Part shown: positions 21,637-32,241 of the stretch, piece by piece | Layout of the letters: each line of letters begins with the position of its first letter | Numbering within the stretch: position 1 is the first letter of the stretch | From: Asterionellopsis glacialis | Taxonomy: Eukaryota > Bacillariophyta > Plagiogrammaphyceae > Rhaphoneidales > Asterionellopsidaceae | Direction: 5' to 3' | Length of the DNA stretch: 38,426 nt | Assembly (NCBI GenBank): GCA_014885115.2 | Contig: WKLE02000490.1 | Span: 1-38,426, forward strand | The notes under the pieces: model-generated | What the model was told of the DNA's origin: nothing | The model's database searches: none | The model's input: the letters and a program-made list of their open reading frames with translations, nothing else | Made by a program: the position numbers and the translations under genes

Positions 21637-23205
21637 TCACTCGGTTTTGATCCGGCCGTTCATTATCATTTTGGATACAATTAGGAAGATCAAGCATAAG
21701 TAGACGAATGAGTCTCCAATTATGGTGTACACTGTTGAAATGTTTTCTCCTTGAAGAGGAAGATTAACTATCATAATTCTTTCGTCTGATTGGTTTGCAC
21801 TGAGCTGTGCAAGCATTTGGCCATTCCGATTGATCCCAGCAGAAAGACCCATCCTTGTTGTTCTAAGCATTGCATACCCACCTTCAATAGCCCGTACGGC
21901 TGCCATTTGTGTATGTGTAGGGTCAATCCCTAACCAATCAGACGACGGTACTATAGCAATTGCAATCTTTTCGTTGGCATGTTTCCTCCCAATGTATGGA
22001 AAATCATAATCATAACAAATGGCAGCAGCTGCACGTCCAAATTTAGTCTGAACTACCTTGACAATGCCATCCCCACGAATGGCTGGTTCACTGGGTACTG
22101 GTTCAGCTTTCAAATACTCGTGATCTATGGTACCATCAGGACGGATCCAAACAACTTTGTTTTCATATTGAAGTGGATCAAGCTCTACTGGAACGATGTA
22201 TGCCATGACTAGTTCTACATCATATTCATTAGCAAAGTCTACGCCCTTTGTATGCAAAGACTGTTCGTCTTCTCCAGGAAATACCAAGGTAGCACCTTCC
22301 GTCCATGATATAAGTTTAGCACCTGCCTTTGCTGCAGTTTCACTACGGACAAATAAGTTCTTATTAATAACCTCAATTTCATCTTGCGATGGCAATGGCA
22401 TTCCTCCAAATGTAGCATCTGTCCCCACACCTGCAACCGTTACAGTAGTCTTATAGGATACATCGTCTAAACGAATACTACCCCAAATGCATAATGCCGT
22501 AACAATTACACCCCAAACAAGTAAAGAATGGTTGCTATTCTTAGATTTTGGCGATGATAATTGTTGTGCCATAGGCATTACCAGTAAGGTTTTTTGCTCG
22601 TGAATAGCAATTGCAAGAATTGCAGCAAACCAATACATGAGAAATGCCGGACCTGCCATTCCAACAAGTGAAACGGATTGTAAAAGTGGTAAATTTGCAT
22701 ATTGTGTATACGTTGCAGCACCCCAACTTCCCAATGGTGTGTAATGGCTTTGTACCCATTCAACAAAGACCATGGCACATGCAAAAGATACTTCTTTCAC
22801 CCAAGAAGAAGACTTATGATTATTATTGTACTGTTCATTATCATTAGTAGTCGCATATTCCCACAGAACGTATCCACTGAAAAACATAAGACCTACTAAT
22901 ATACCAAAAACCAATGCCATAATGAATGGTACAGGGTGCGTAACAATTTTCGAAAATACTGCAGTCCAAGCTGTACAAAGTGTTACAGCTAATGTAACTT
23001 TGTGTTTTTTGTACTGTAATGCCATTAAAAGGAAAGGAACCGGATAAACCCATGCCAGCAATGCAGATCCCCATCGAAGATGACTAAGATATGTCAATAC
23101 TATGCCTATAACCATCAAGAATAACAAATGTTGCGATTGCGGCATAATTGCAGGCATATCTCTACCCTGTTGATTTGAGTTGGACTCTCTATTCGAAGAC
23201 TTCAT
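21637..23205 (-). CDS. Apolipoprotein N-acyltransferase-like membrane protein (CN-hydrolase fold)
   Basis: The product has 522 residues from the ATG at 23205; the open frame continues upstream without an ATG, so I chose the first methionine. The N-terminal half has several hydrophobic segments (about residues 25-225), and one more sits at the C-terminus. The second half is a nitrilase-type domain with the expected triad in order: Glu303 in WTEGAT, Lys366 in YLKAEPV and Cys397 in AICYDYD. Domain order and triad spacing match bacterial Lnt, which transfers a fatty acid from phospholipid to the N-terminal cysteine of lipoproteins. The bacterial substrate is not expected in a eukaryotic secretory system, so the acyl acceptor is unknown. 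It converges with CZIB and diverges from the CDPK gene (798-bp gap). No intron is needed. Confidence 0.85.
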   Translation of the reverse strand: MKSSNRESNSNQQGRDMPAIMPQSQHLLFLMVIGIVLTYLSHLRWGSALLAWVYPVPFLLMALQYKKHKVTLAVTLCTAWTAVFSKIVTHPVPFIMALVFGILVGLMFFSGYVLWEYATTNDNEQYNNNHKSSSWVKEVSFACAMVFVEWVQSHYTPLGSWGAATYTQYANLPLLQSVSLVGMAGPAFLMYWFAAILAIAIHEQKTLLVMPMAQQLSSPKSKNSNHSLLVWGVIVTALCIWGSIRLDDVSYKTTVTVAGVGTDATFGGMPLPSQDEIEVINKNLFVRSETAAKAGAKLISWTEGATLVFPGEDEQSLHTKGVDFANEYDVELVMAYIVPVELDPLQYENKVVWIRPDGTIDHEYLKAEPVPSEPAIRGDGIVKVVQTKFGRAAAAICYDYDFPYIGRKHANEKIAIAIVPSSDWLGIDPTHTQMAAVRAIEGGYAMLRTTRMGLSAGINRNGQMLAQLSANQSDERIMIVNLPLQGENISTVYTIIGDSFVYLCLIFLIVSKMIMNGRIKTE

Positions 23206-24003
23206 CCTAGTTGCACAAAGACAAAATAGAGTACTGTGTAGAGGAAGCAATCTTTTTCGTTTTTTTGTGAGGTTTGTTTTCGATTGTTTGTGCCAACAAC
23301 AACAGAGTTGCAAATTCCGAAACGAAGATACAACAGTATCCTATTTTCAGTTCTTTCTACGTATACTTCTTTAGGAACATTCGATCATGTTCTTATGAAG
23401 GAATTGATTCCCACTCTGAGAGAGATTCGCGTCTATTCAAAAAATAATATATATTGCATTCGCAAGTCTTTCAAGTCGTGACTGGTGGAATGCGTGCTTT
23501 GTGGTCCAGTGTTGGACTTCGTTAGTATTCTAAATAAATAAATAAGACATGTCAAAAATGCGAACCCACTTCTCAAGAAGATCCCAATTATCAAAATTAT
23601 CTCAGAAAATCATGGGAGTGATAGAATCAAAAAGGAATCTAGAAATGAAATTATGTCCAACCGAGCCTTTTTGTGGACATAAAAAAACGTATCCAAAGAA
23701 CACTCTCCTCCAACGACCGAACACCCCAAGACCCCGCCAAATCTGAAATTCAATCCTCAATAAGTGCTCGTACTGTATTGCTGCATACACTGTGTGATAC
23801 CTCTCTAGGAAGACTCTTCGCTTTATCGTGTCAAAGAAGCGAAAGCTGTACACTTCTCGTTGTCAAAGCGAATATTACAATACTTCATATTATAAACATA
23901 CCACTCTAGGTATAATTTCGAAAATTAATTCAATCGTAACGTTTGATTCAGAAAAGTTCTTCTAAATCTCAACTCACAACACGAGCAAATCACCCATTTC
24001 AAT
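23206..24003. promoter_or_regulatory. Divergent intergenic region between Lnt-like and CDPK genes
   Basis: Almost 800 bp without a recognisable gene. Both flanking genes start outwards from it, so it must hold both promoters unless an unseen non-coding exon intervenes. I see no clear TATA box or repeat. Confidence 0.5.
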
Positions 24004-26351
24004 ATGGGTAACAAACAAGGAAAGGGCGCCGAACCAAAGTTTGATTCTACCTCAGTAGGGCAGCGTGAATCACTAGCTACTTGGCATCGTCAAGATGTAG
24101 ATGTATACGATGTATATGACTTGATTGAAGTTCTTGGCCAGGGACATATGGGAGAAGTTACAGAAGTTCGACGCAAAGAAGGTCGTACTGTCCACAACGA
24201 AGCAACGCGTCATGCACAATCTCAATCTGCTGGTAATGGAGAGAAGTCCCCAAAAGCAAACAAAAAGAAAATCAAATCATTGCTTACGAAGAAACAAAAG
24301 AATTCTTCAGATTCTTCGATACCAACCAAATCACCCAAATCAGCAACTAAAACAATATCACCAGTGCCGCCAAAAGCACCATTATTCGAAGAAGGTGAAA
24401 CACCCAAGCCAATTCTTAAAAAATCTTCGTATGTAGGTGTACCGAATCTACCTCTTGTTGAATCAGAAGATTTCGAGGACGATGGTGGTACTGACGACAA
24501 GAATAAGGAAGGTGAAGCCAAACCTAGCGCAAGGCCACTAAAGAAAGCCGAGGAATGGCAAGAACGACAAAAGAAAGCAACTTTATCTGTCAACGTGGAA
24601 AACAATGGTGATAGTAACTCCTCATCTGACACTCCAGATAATAGTGAACGGTTTGATAGTGAACGTTCAGTTGAAAGTTCTGCATCAAGTTCATCAAGAG
24701 GAGTCGTGAAAACGCATGCCATGAATCGTCGTGTATTCTTTCAACGGTCATATGCATGCAAGACGGTGATGACTTCTAGAATCAAAAAGGGTGCCTTGGA
24801 TGAATTGATAAATGAAATTTATGTGATGAGAACACTTGATCATCCATACATTCTTCAATTGCTTGAAGTTTATCAAGTGAAGCGTAAGTTTTCTCTTTCA
24901 ACATATGTTCTTTTTTTAATATATTTGTCGAAAAAACAGAATCAAAAGCACATTCCCTTCTCTCTTTACTTCTCAAATGCTTACTTTCCCTCCACTCAAT
25001 TACTCTTTATACAGGCAAAATTTGGCTCGTTACCGAATTGTGTACTGGTGGAGACTTGACATCTAGAAAACTAGATGAGCCACAAACAACAATTGTAATT
25101 GAACAAATTTTACGTGCGCTTTCTTACATGCATAAACGGGGTGTATATCATAGGGACCTCAAGTTGGAAAATGTCATGTACGAAAACAATAATCATGATG
25201 CACCAATACGTCTTATTGACTTTGGACTGTCTCAAACATACGATCGAGCTCAGATTAGTCGAAAGGCCGTCGGTACAGCGTATACATTATCGCCTGAAAT
25301 AGCATCAGGATTAGGCACGTACACGGATAAGACAGACGTATGGGCAGTGGGTGTCATTGCTTGGATTTTGCTTGCAGGAGATTACCCATTCGTCAAAGAA
25401 GCAGAAGATTTAGAAGACAAATTTAAATTGAACAAGTTAATCAATGCTCGATATTCCTTTGGAATCACATGGAATGGTCGAGGTATATCAGAAGATGCCA
25501 AAGCTTTCTGTGCAAGATGTTTGAAGAAAAATCCTCAAGATCGTTGGAGTGCCAAGGAAGCACTGGACTATGTGCAAAGCACATGGATACCTGCCATGGA
25601 AGAACATGTGAAACTATTACGGGAAGAATACGGTGATCATGAAGATGTCAAATTACGAGAGAAATCATTGGAAAATTCTATTACAGCGAAGCGTCGTGAC
25701 GATTCATGGAGGGCATCGGATGGTCTTATAGATGATATTTCAAAATTTTGCGGTTATGGACATATGAAGAAAACAATCTTGACAGCAATGGCTCATACCA
25801 TGGATAGGAAGGATGTTGGCCGTTTGAGTGAAATTTTCCTCGAGGCCGATACAGAGGATACAGGTACTTTAAGCTTTTCAGAGCTAAAGAATGCTTTCAA
25901 GAAAATAAACCCATCTGTAAGCGATGAAACAGTGAAGAGAATGTTCAAAGGGATTGATCAGGATGACTCAGGAGAAATTCATTATGCCGAATTCATAGCT
26001 GCTTTGGCCGAAAGTCAGGGTCTAATTACCAAAGACCGCCTTGCAGAAGCATTCGATCGCATTGACAAGGACGGTAAGGGTTACATTTCTCATGATGATC
26101 TGAAGAAGATTCTGGGGAAAGATTACGCAAAAGAAAAAGTCGACGCCATGATCAAAGAAGCCGATTTCAAAAAGAATGGACAAGTAGATTACGAGGAGCT
26201 ACTGGAATTAATGTTTGAAGATCTGGAAGAGGGCGGGGAAACCTTGGGACATCTCAATGAAAGTTTAAGATCCTTGGAAGGTTTCAAGGACATCAGCGAC
26301 TCTATGAGAAGGCTCATGGTAGACAAAACCCCCGGAAAGGAAGAATTGTGA
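24004..26351 (+). CDS. Calcium-dependent protein kinase with large N-lobe insertion
   Basis: Exons 24004-24883 and 25015-26351 encode 738 residues. MGNKQGKG at the start fits an N-myristoylation site, suggesting membrane attachment. The kinase domain has a glycine loop (GQGHMG, 45-50), the ATP-binding lysine in YACK (K253), HRDLKLEN (339-346), DFG (362-364) and GTAYTLSPE. Between glycine loop and lysine there are about 200 residues instead of roughly 15-20: a charged, Ser/Lys/Pro-rich insertion. A junction segment (FCGYGHMKKTILTAMAHTM) resembles the CDPK autoinhibitory region. Four EF-hand loops begin near 572, 608, 644 and 677; the fourth has Lys at position 3 and may bind calcium weakly. 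By family knowledge, calcium binding to the EF-hands relieves autoinhibition and the enzyme phosphorylates Ser/Thr. The stop is 91 bp from that of the convergent helicase gene. Confidence 0.92.
24884..25014 (+). other. Intron of the CDPK gene
   Basis: A 131-bp phase-1 intron runs from GTAAGT to TACAG. Splicing restores YQVKRKIWLVTELCTGGDL, the normal kinase hinge sequence, whereas read-through gives an unrelated tail and a stop. Confidence 0.9.
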
Positions 26352-26442
26352 AGTGGCAACTCAAAGTAAAAAATATATAGCAAACAAAGTTTTTGCATTT
26401 ATGGAGTTTAGTATTAGCGTTCTTGAAAATTGGGAAAGTACA

Positions 26443-29205
26443 TTAGCTGCCCTTGAAGAACGCAGGTGCAACTTCAGTCAACCATTCTTCTCGGACTTGA
26501 GTAGCTCCTCTGATGTAAGTTTTCTTTGTTGTGAGAAGCTCTGTATAAACGACACACTTGGGAGCAGGATTCCTACCGAACATAGTCGAGGTTGGGTGTA
26601 TAGAAACTTCATGGCTTCCAATCTTAGTTCGATATCTACCCCTCGATGAATGAATTGCACCAGAATTACCTCTTCCATCTACCTCTACTGTAGCTTTAAT
26701 ACGTGAGGCCACCTGCAGAAACAATCCTGCACAAACGCATTTCAGAAATACTTCCATTTCCCCACGACAAGAAGAGGACGAGTCCATTCCAAGTCCATTC
26801 TTTTCTACTCTTCGATTGCATAATTCAGCAAGCTGATTTCGTACATCGTACGCCCTTGTAAGAGCCCTACCACTGATATAGTTTCTTGTACACCATTCTC
26901 CGTGTAACAATTTGCCACCACTTCCATCCTTTCCTGATCCCACGCCTTGTTTCAAAAATTTCTTTTGCGCCTTTCTACCACCCATGGAAGCTGGTACATA
27001 TATCGCCTCATTCCTCCATGCTTTGTAAACATTCAGTAATGTTGGAAGATCACCTTCATGACTAGCGAAGCGTCGATGAGCTGCTGCAGCCCTTGCAGAA
27101 GCTCCACCGTCAGAAGTAGCACCATCTCCTCCACCCGGACGAAAAAATACGTTTTCTGCACTTAGCATGGAAACAGCAGTCAGAACCTCCGCCGTGCATT
27201 CATACTTACGACTCTGGAGCAGCAGGTGTGCAAAGATCGGATCCAATGGAAGCTTTGCAAGTTGCTTTCCATATTCCGTAAGGTTCATCTCCTTATCAAC
27301 AGCACCCAGTGCATATAAAAGTTCAAATGCCTTCAATAGGCTTTTCGGATCTGGTGGTGTCAAAAAATCAAAAGTTCTAGGATCATGAACACCCATACCT
27401 TTCAATTGTAACACTACTTGGGACAAGTTGACGCGGAGGATTTCAGGTGTTGATACCTGCGCAAGACTGTCAAATGCGTCTTCTGTGAACAATCGAAAAC
27501 AAATACCTGCAGACATACGACCCGCACGACCTGATCGTTGTGAAGCCTTGTCATATAATGATAAAGATAATTGCAATGTAAGCCTTCTCCGCTTTCTAGT
27601 AAACAGGGGAAATACGATTGACATCACCATAGTCTACTGTACAGTGACTCACCTGTGCCTTGCTAATTTCTGTTACATGTAGACTTTCCATTCCTGTTGC
27701 GCCACTAAATTCTCTTGTTTTGTGTTTACCGGTATCAATCACGAATTTGATACCCTCTAATGTTACAGACGTTTCAGCAATGTTGGTAGACAAAATGATT
27801 TTGCGTGTACACCCTTCTGGTTTGGGTTGGAATGCAAACATTTGTGCTTCAGGAGGTAATGCTGCATAAAGGACACAAACAAGTACACCGTTCACAATCG
27901 CAGAATGATTTCCTTCATGAAGGTCCGTCCCTATACCCTTAATGGACTGAACTAAATCTTTTTTTGTAGTAGAAGAAACAGATTCTGCTAGGTCATCACC
28001 ATCTTCTGCAAGATGTTTTTTTAGGAGGGATGCCATATCCTCAATTTCCTCCTGCCCAGGAAGAAACACCAGCATATCCCCATCATCAGCTGAAGAATGA
28101 ATTTGTAAAGCTGCAGATAATGCAGAATCAATATAATCCTACAGAAAAGAAACAATGTGAAGTACTGAGATTATCAATCACACAAAAGAGAATGAACTCT
28201 CCATTTTTCTTTACAAAACTCTCACTATGCACGACTTACATCCTGCGGTTCCTTGGTGTAAACTATCTGTACTGGGTATTGCCTACCTGGGATTTTGATC
28301 ATTTCTGCACTTGGAAAGAAATTTCGAAAGGTATCAATATCAAGAGTTGCCGACATGACGACAACCTTAAGTGGTGGTAATCCTAACTGTTGTGATTTCG
28401 ACTGCATTCTCATTTTGATCATTTCATCTCTAGAAAGATCTTCTGACGCTGGCGGAGTGCTTTGTTCGTCGTCACGTTTCGAACTATTCTTAGTAGAGGG
28501 ACACCGTCGAGCATCCATGGCACGTTTGATAACACCAAAAAGAACATCTGTTTGGAGAGATCGTTCATGGGCTTCATCTAAAACAATAATACCATATCTC
28601 GTCAACAAGGGATCGGACGTTGCCTCTCGAAGGAGCATACCATCTGTCGCATAAATTACTCGTGTCGTTCGTGGTCCATTCTTATCGGTACAATCATCAA
28701 ATCTTACTCGATGGCCCACAACAGTTCCAGGGAGACACCCTGTTTCTTCGGCAACGCGTTTAGCAACTGTAATTGCAGCAACTCGACGTGGTTGTGTCAC
28801 ACATATAGATTTTGCCCACTGAGCCCACTGATTCTTATTCCTTGTCGATGTCGACGTATTAGTATTATTATTCTTTTTCAAAAGACTCAAACACCCACTT
28901 GTACATAAAAATGCAGGTATTTGAGTAGATTTTCCACTTCCAGTTTCAGCAACTACAAGGACAGCTTCATTTTCATTCACTAATTTGCATATTTCTTCCT
29001 TGTGTTGGTACACTGGAAGATTTCTCCGTATCGGAGCCAATTGTTTTCTTCTTTCTTGTAATGATGAAGCCTCATCCGACAAGGCTGTTTTTGTGTTTGT
29101 AGCAGAAATTTTTCTCTTCTTATCACTATTGGTAGCCTGATTATCTTGCTGTGCTTCTACAGACTTGAAGTTATTGTCATGACGACTATTACTTCGTTCA
29201 GTCAT
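26443..29205 (-). CDS. DEAH-box RNA helicase, DHX33-like
   Basis: Three exons, 29205-28240, 28138-27653 and 27546-26443, all joined in phase 0, encode 851 residues. Helicase motifs are in order: I AETGSGKST (86-94), Ia TQPRR, Ib TDGMLLRE, II DEAH (210-213), III SAT (285-287), IV LVFLPGQEEIE, V NIAETSVT and VI QRSGRAGR (487-494). Winged-helix, ratchet and OB-fold regions follow, ending with CVVYTELLTTKKTYIRG, close to the DHX33 C-terminus. The N-terminus lacks the S1 or RS domains of DHX8/Prp22. Low-complexity Asn/Ser/Thr and Gly-rich inserts make it longer than the roughly 700-residue animal protein. DHX33 homologues unwind RNA and are linked to rRNA transcription and translation initiation; that role here is inferred. 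The alternative is another Prp22/Prp43-class paralogue. Confidence 0.88.
27547..27652 (-). other. Second intron of the DHX33-like gene
   Basis: A 106-bp intron opens with GTGAGT after CAG and closes with ACAAG. Its removal joins ISKAQ directly to ASQRSGRAGR, reconstituting the region leading into motif VI. Confidence 0.85.
28139..28239 (-). other. First intron of the DHX33-like gene
   Basis: A 101-bp intron opens with GTAAGT and closes with TGTAG. Its removal joins KEPQD to DYIDSALSAALQIH, the normal sequence between the two RecA-like domains. Confidence 0.88.
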
Positions 29206-29869
29206 GTTTTATCTTTCCTAAAATTCTTGGCAATGAAATCGAATTAAAAAAATAGATCTTATTATTTCAAATGGAAGTCTCTTCTGATGGGTATGTAGCG
29301 GCACAATCAATATTAATCTAGTGGATGACTTTTAGATATCTCACGAAAGATCTTTACTTTGCTCCTGTCGTTCTTGTTGTTGTCGTTGTCGTCCTTGTCG
29401 TGATCGAAAAAGGAGAAAAGAAGCACGTAAGCGCAGGCGCCCGGTAAAAATTGAAACAAAGAAAGAAAAAATGTAATAATGATTGGATTCTGTGAAGTCT
29501 GTCTGTCATCCCAGCACTAGTCACCTGACACCACGAAAACTAAATTTTTTAGGATCCTGCCAACGCAACATACCTATCGTATGATACCGCATTTCTCGTA
29601 AAAGCATCTTTAGTAAGACGAACTGACATATCAACACATATAATGTATGATATTCTACTTGTACATACATTGTACACTACTTTCCCGTATGTCCGTGTGG
29701 GAACTTCTGGGTTCAACCTGGGAATCAGAAGCAGCAGATCAGAAGCGCAGAACACACACAGGGTTCTGCAAGCCAACCGAACTAATGATTTTATTTGGGT
29801 GCAAAGAAAGTTGTAAAATCTTGTGTGCACCCATAATTTTGAGATCTTCTTTGCGGGGAAGCAAGTATC
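29206..29869. promoter_or_regulatory. Divergent intergenic region between DHX33-like and GltD genes
   Basis: About 660 bp contain a short GTTGTCGTT-type triplet tract near 29365-29400 and no recognisable gene. Both genes start outwards from it. Promoter function is inferred from position alone. Confidence 0.5.
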
Positions 29870-32063
29870 ATGCTAGCAACAACTGCCGCTCGTCGTCAAT
29901 TTCTTTCAAAGGCCGCAAGGTCTCAATGCGTACGTGCTCAAAGCACTCAAGTTGACAAGGGAACTAAAGGACCAATTGCCGAAGATGGCCGTCATGAACT
30001 TTGGAGAGAAGGCATCTATGAGCATGACAATGAACCCAAGTGAGTTATAGCTGCCAATACAGTAGTTGGCTCCGAAAGGGGGGTACACCCTCTTTGGATG
30101 GAGCAACTCAATTTTTCTCGTGACGTCATACGTTAGAAATGTACCAGAATTTTGTGTAGAATTGGGCTTCGTTCCTCCGGGAGCACAAATTCTTTGGATT
30201 TTTGTATCTGTTTCTCGTGTATTTTCAGCCTTTCATGAAAATACGTTTTCACCCTCCGATGCACCCTCATGTGGCAATGGTCATGGGTAAAAAAGCACCA
30301 CTAAAGTCTTCGGAAGACACCTACTAGCACACAATACCCATTAGCACCCCATGGAGTTGGAAAGAATTTGCTGAAAGAAAGCAAAAACGACCTCTTTGCA
30401 CATTGATACACTGTGAAACGACAAAACTAACTCCTTTTGTGTCTTTCTGTAATTATTTACTGCTTTTTTCTTGTCCAACAGAGTGAAGCGAAGAGATGGG
30501 ACATATGCCAGTATCGAGAAACTTCGAGGTTTCTTAAACTATGAACGTAATCCTGAACCATACCGTCCTCCGCTAGAGCGTGTCATGGATTGGGGTGAAC
30601 TCAACCCCGAAGAGGGCAATGATCTCCAACACACTGCCGTCGAACGCAAGGTTCAGGCCGCTCGTTGTATGGATTGCGGTACCCCGTTTTGCCAAACACA
30701 TCAAGGATGCCCAGTAAATAACCTAATTCCCGAATGGAATAATCTTGTCTACAATGGACAGTGGTCTGATGCCATTAAACGTCTTCACAAGACCAATAAT
30801 TTTCCTGAATTTACTGGACGTGTATGTCCCGCTCCCTGTGAGGGTTCCTGCGTCGCTGGATTGGTCGACAGTCCTGTGACCATTAAGAACATCGAATACG
30901 CTATTGTCGACCGTGCCTGGAAGGATGGTCTCATTCAGCCTCGTATTCCTAAGGAACGCTCGGGTATGACAGTGGCCGTCGTTGGGTCTGGTCCTTCGGG
31001 TCTTGCTGCTGCCGATCAACTCAATCAAATGGGACACAAAGTTGCCGTTTACGAACGTGCAGACCGTATCGGTGGTCTTTTGATGTATGGAATACCAAAC
31101 ATGAAGCTTGAGAAGGAAACGGTTGATCGTCGTGTCAACCTTCTCCGGGAGGAGGGTATTGAATTCATCACCAACGCTGATATTGGTAACAATGTTGACG
31201 TCAACGAACTTCGTGCCAATTATGACGCCCTAGCCTTGTGTCTTGGTGCTACCAAGCCTCGTGATTTGCCTATTCCAGGACGTGACTTGAAGGGTGTTCA
31301 CTTTGCCATGGAGTTTTTGACTGCCAATCAAAAGAGACTTCTCATGACCAAGGAGGGAACATTAGAATCCAAATGGGAAAAGGAAAATTTCATCACTGCC
31401 GCTGGAAAGGATGTCATTGTCATTGGTGGAGGTGACACTGGTACAGATTGTATTGGTACTTCCATGCGTCATCGTTGTAAGTCTGTTACTAACTTTGAGC
31501 TTATGCCTCAACCTCCAATGGAGCGTGCTCCTGATAATCCATGGCCTCAATGGCCCCGTGTCTTTGGAGTCGATTACGGCCACGGCGAAGTACAAGCTGT
31601 ATTCGGAAAGGATCCACGTGTCTACTCTGTCATGACAAAGGAATTTATTGGAGACGCAGATGGTAATCTCAAGGCCTTGGTCACACAAGACGTTGAGATC
31701 ACAGACAAGGGACCCAAGGCTGTCGAGGGCTCTGAGAAGGAATGGCCCTGTGACCTTGCAGTTCTATCAATGGGTTTCGTTGCACCAGAGGATTACATTT
31801 CCAAGGATCTTGGACTTGATTTGGACCAAAGGAATAACATTCATGCCATGTACGGTGACTTCCGCACCAATATCGAGGGTGTCTTTGCGGGCGGTGATTG
31901 CAGACGTGGACAAAGTTTGGTCGTTTGGGCCATCAACGAAGGACGAGGAATGGCCGATGCATGTAATGATTATTTGGAACAAAAGCGCGAGGAAGAATCA
32001 TCATCCAATCAACAAGGATACGGCAAATTCGCCAACTTGTCATCTTTGTCACCAAACATCTAA
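29870..32063 (+). CDS. gltD: NADPH-dependent glutamate synthase small subunit, probably mitochondrial
   Basis: Exons 29870-30039 and 30482-32063 give 583 residues. Exon 1 encodes a leader rich in Ala, Arg, Ser and Gln with no acidic residue in the first 26 positions ([18 protein letters not shown]), typical of mitochondrial presequences; the plastid alternative lacks the ASAFAP-type motif of diatoms. The splice AA|A restores lysine and runs into [10 protein letters not shown]. The GltD core shows the N-terminal iron-sulphur cysteines (C119, C122, C127, C133 and [10 protein letters not shown]), an FAD-binding GSGPSG (225-230), an NADPH-binding GGGDTG (372-377), and C-terminal [16 protein letters not shown]. 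The subunit oxidises NADPH and passes electrons to a separate large subunit that makes glutamate from glutamine and 2-oxoglutarate. The large subunit is not in this window. The gene converges with the phosphoesterase gene. Confidence 0.93.
30040..30481 (+). other. Intron of the gltD gene
   Basis: At 442 bp this is the longest intron I can support in the window (others 80-195). It starts GTGAGT and ends CCAACAG, and it separates the targeting leader plus about 30 residues from the conserved core. I see no ORF or RNA structure inside it. Confidence 0.85.
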
Positions 32064-32241
32064 AATATATACACAACTAGACAAAAAGTAAGAGATATAT
32101 GTAGTTCAATTCTATTAAAGTGATACGTAACAAATAATATCAGATATTTACAATGGTACACGTGTAGAAGTTTATTTAGAGCTACTCCATGACTTTTGGC
32201 TGATTAAAAGAACATTAGCATTAAATTATAGATGGCATCAT

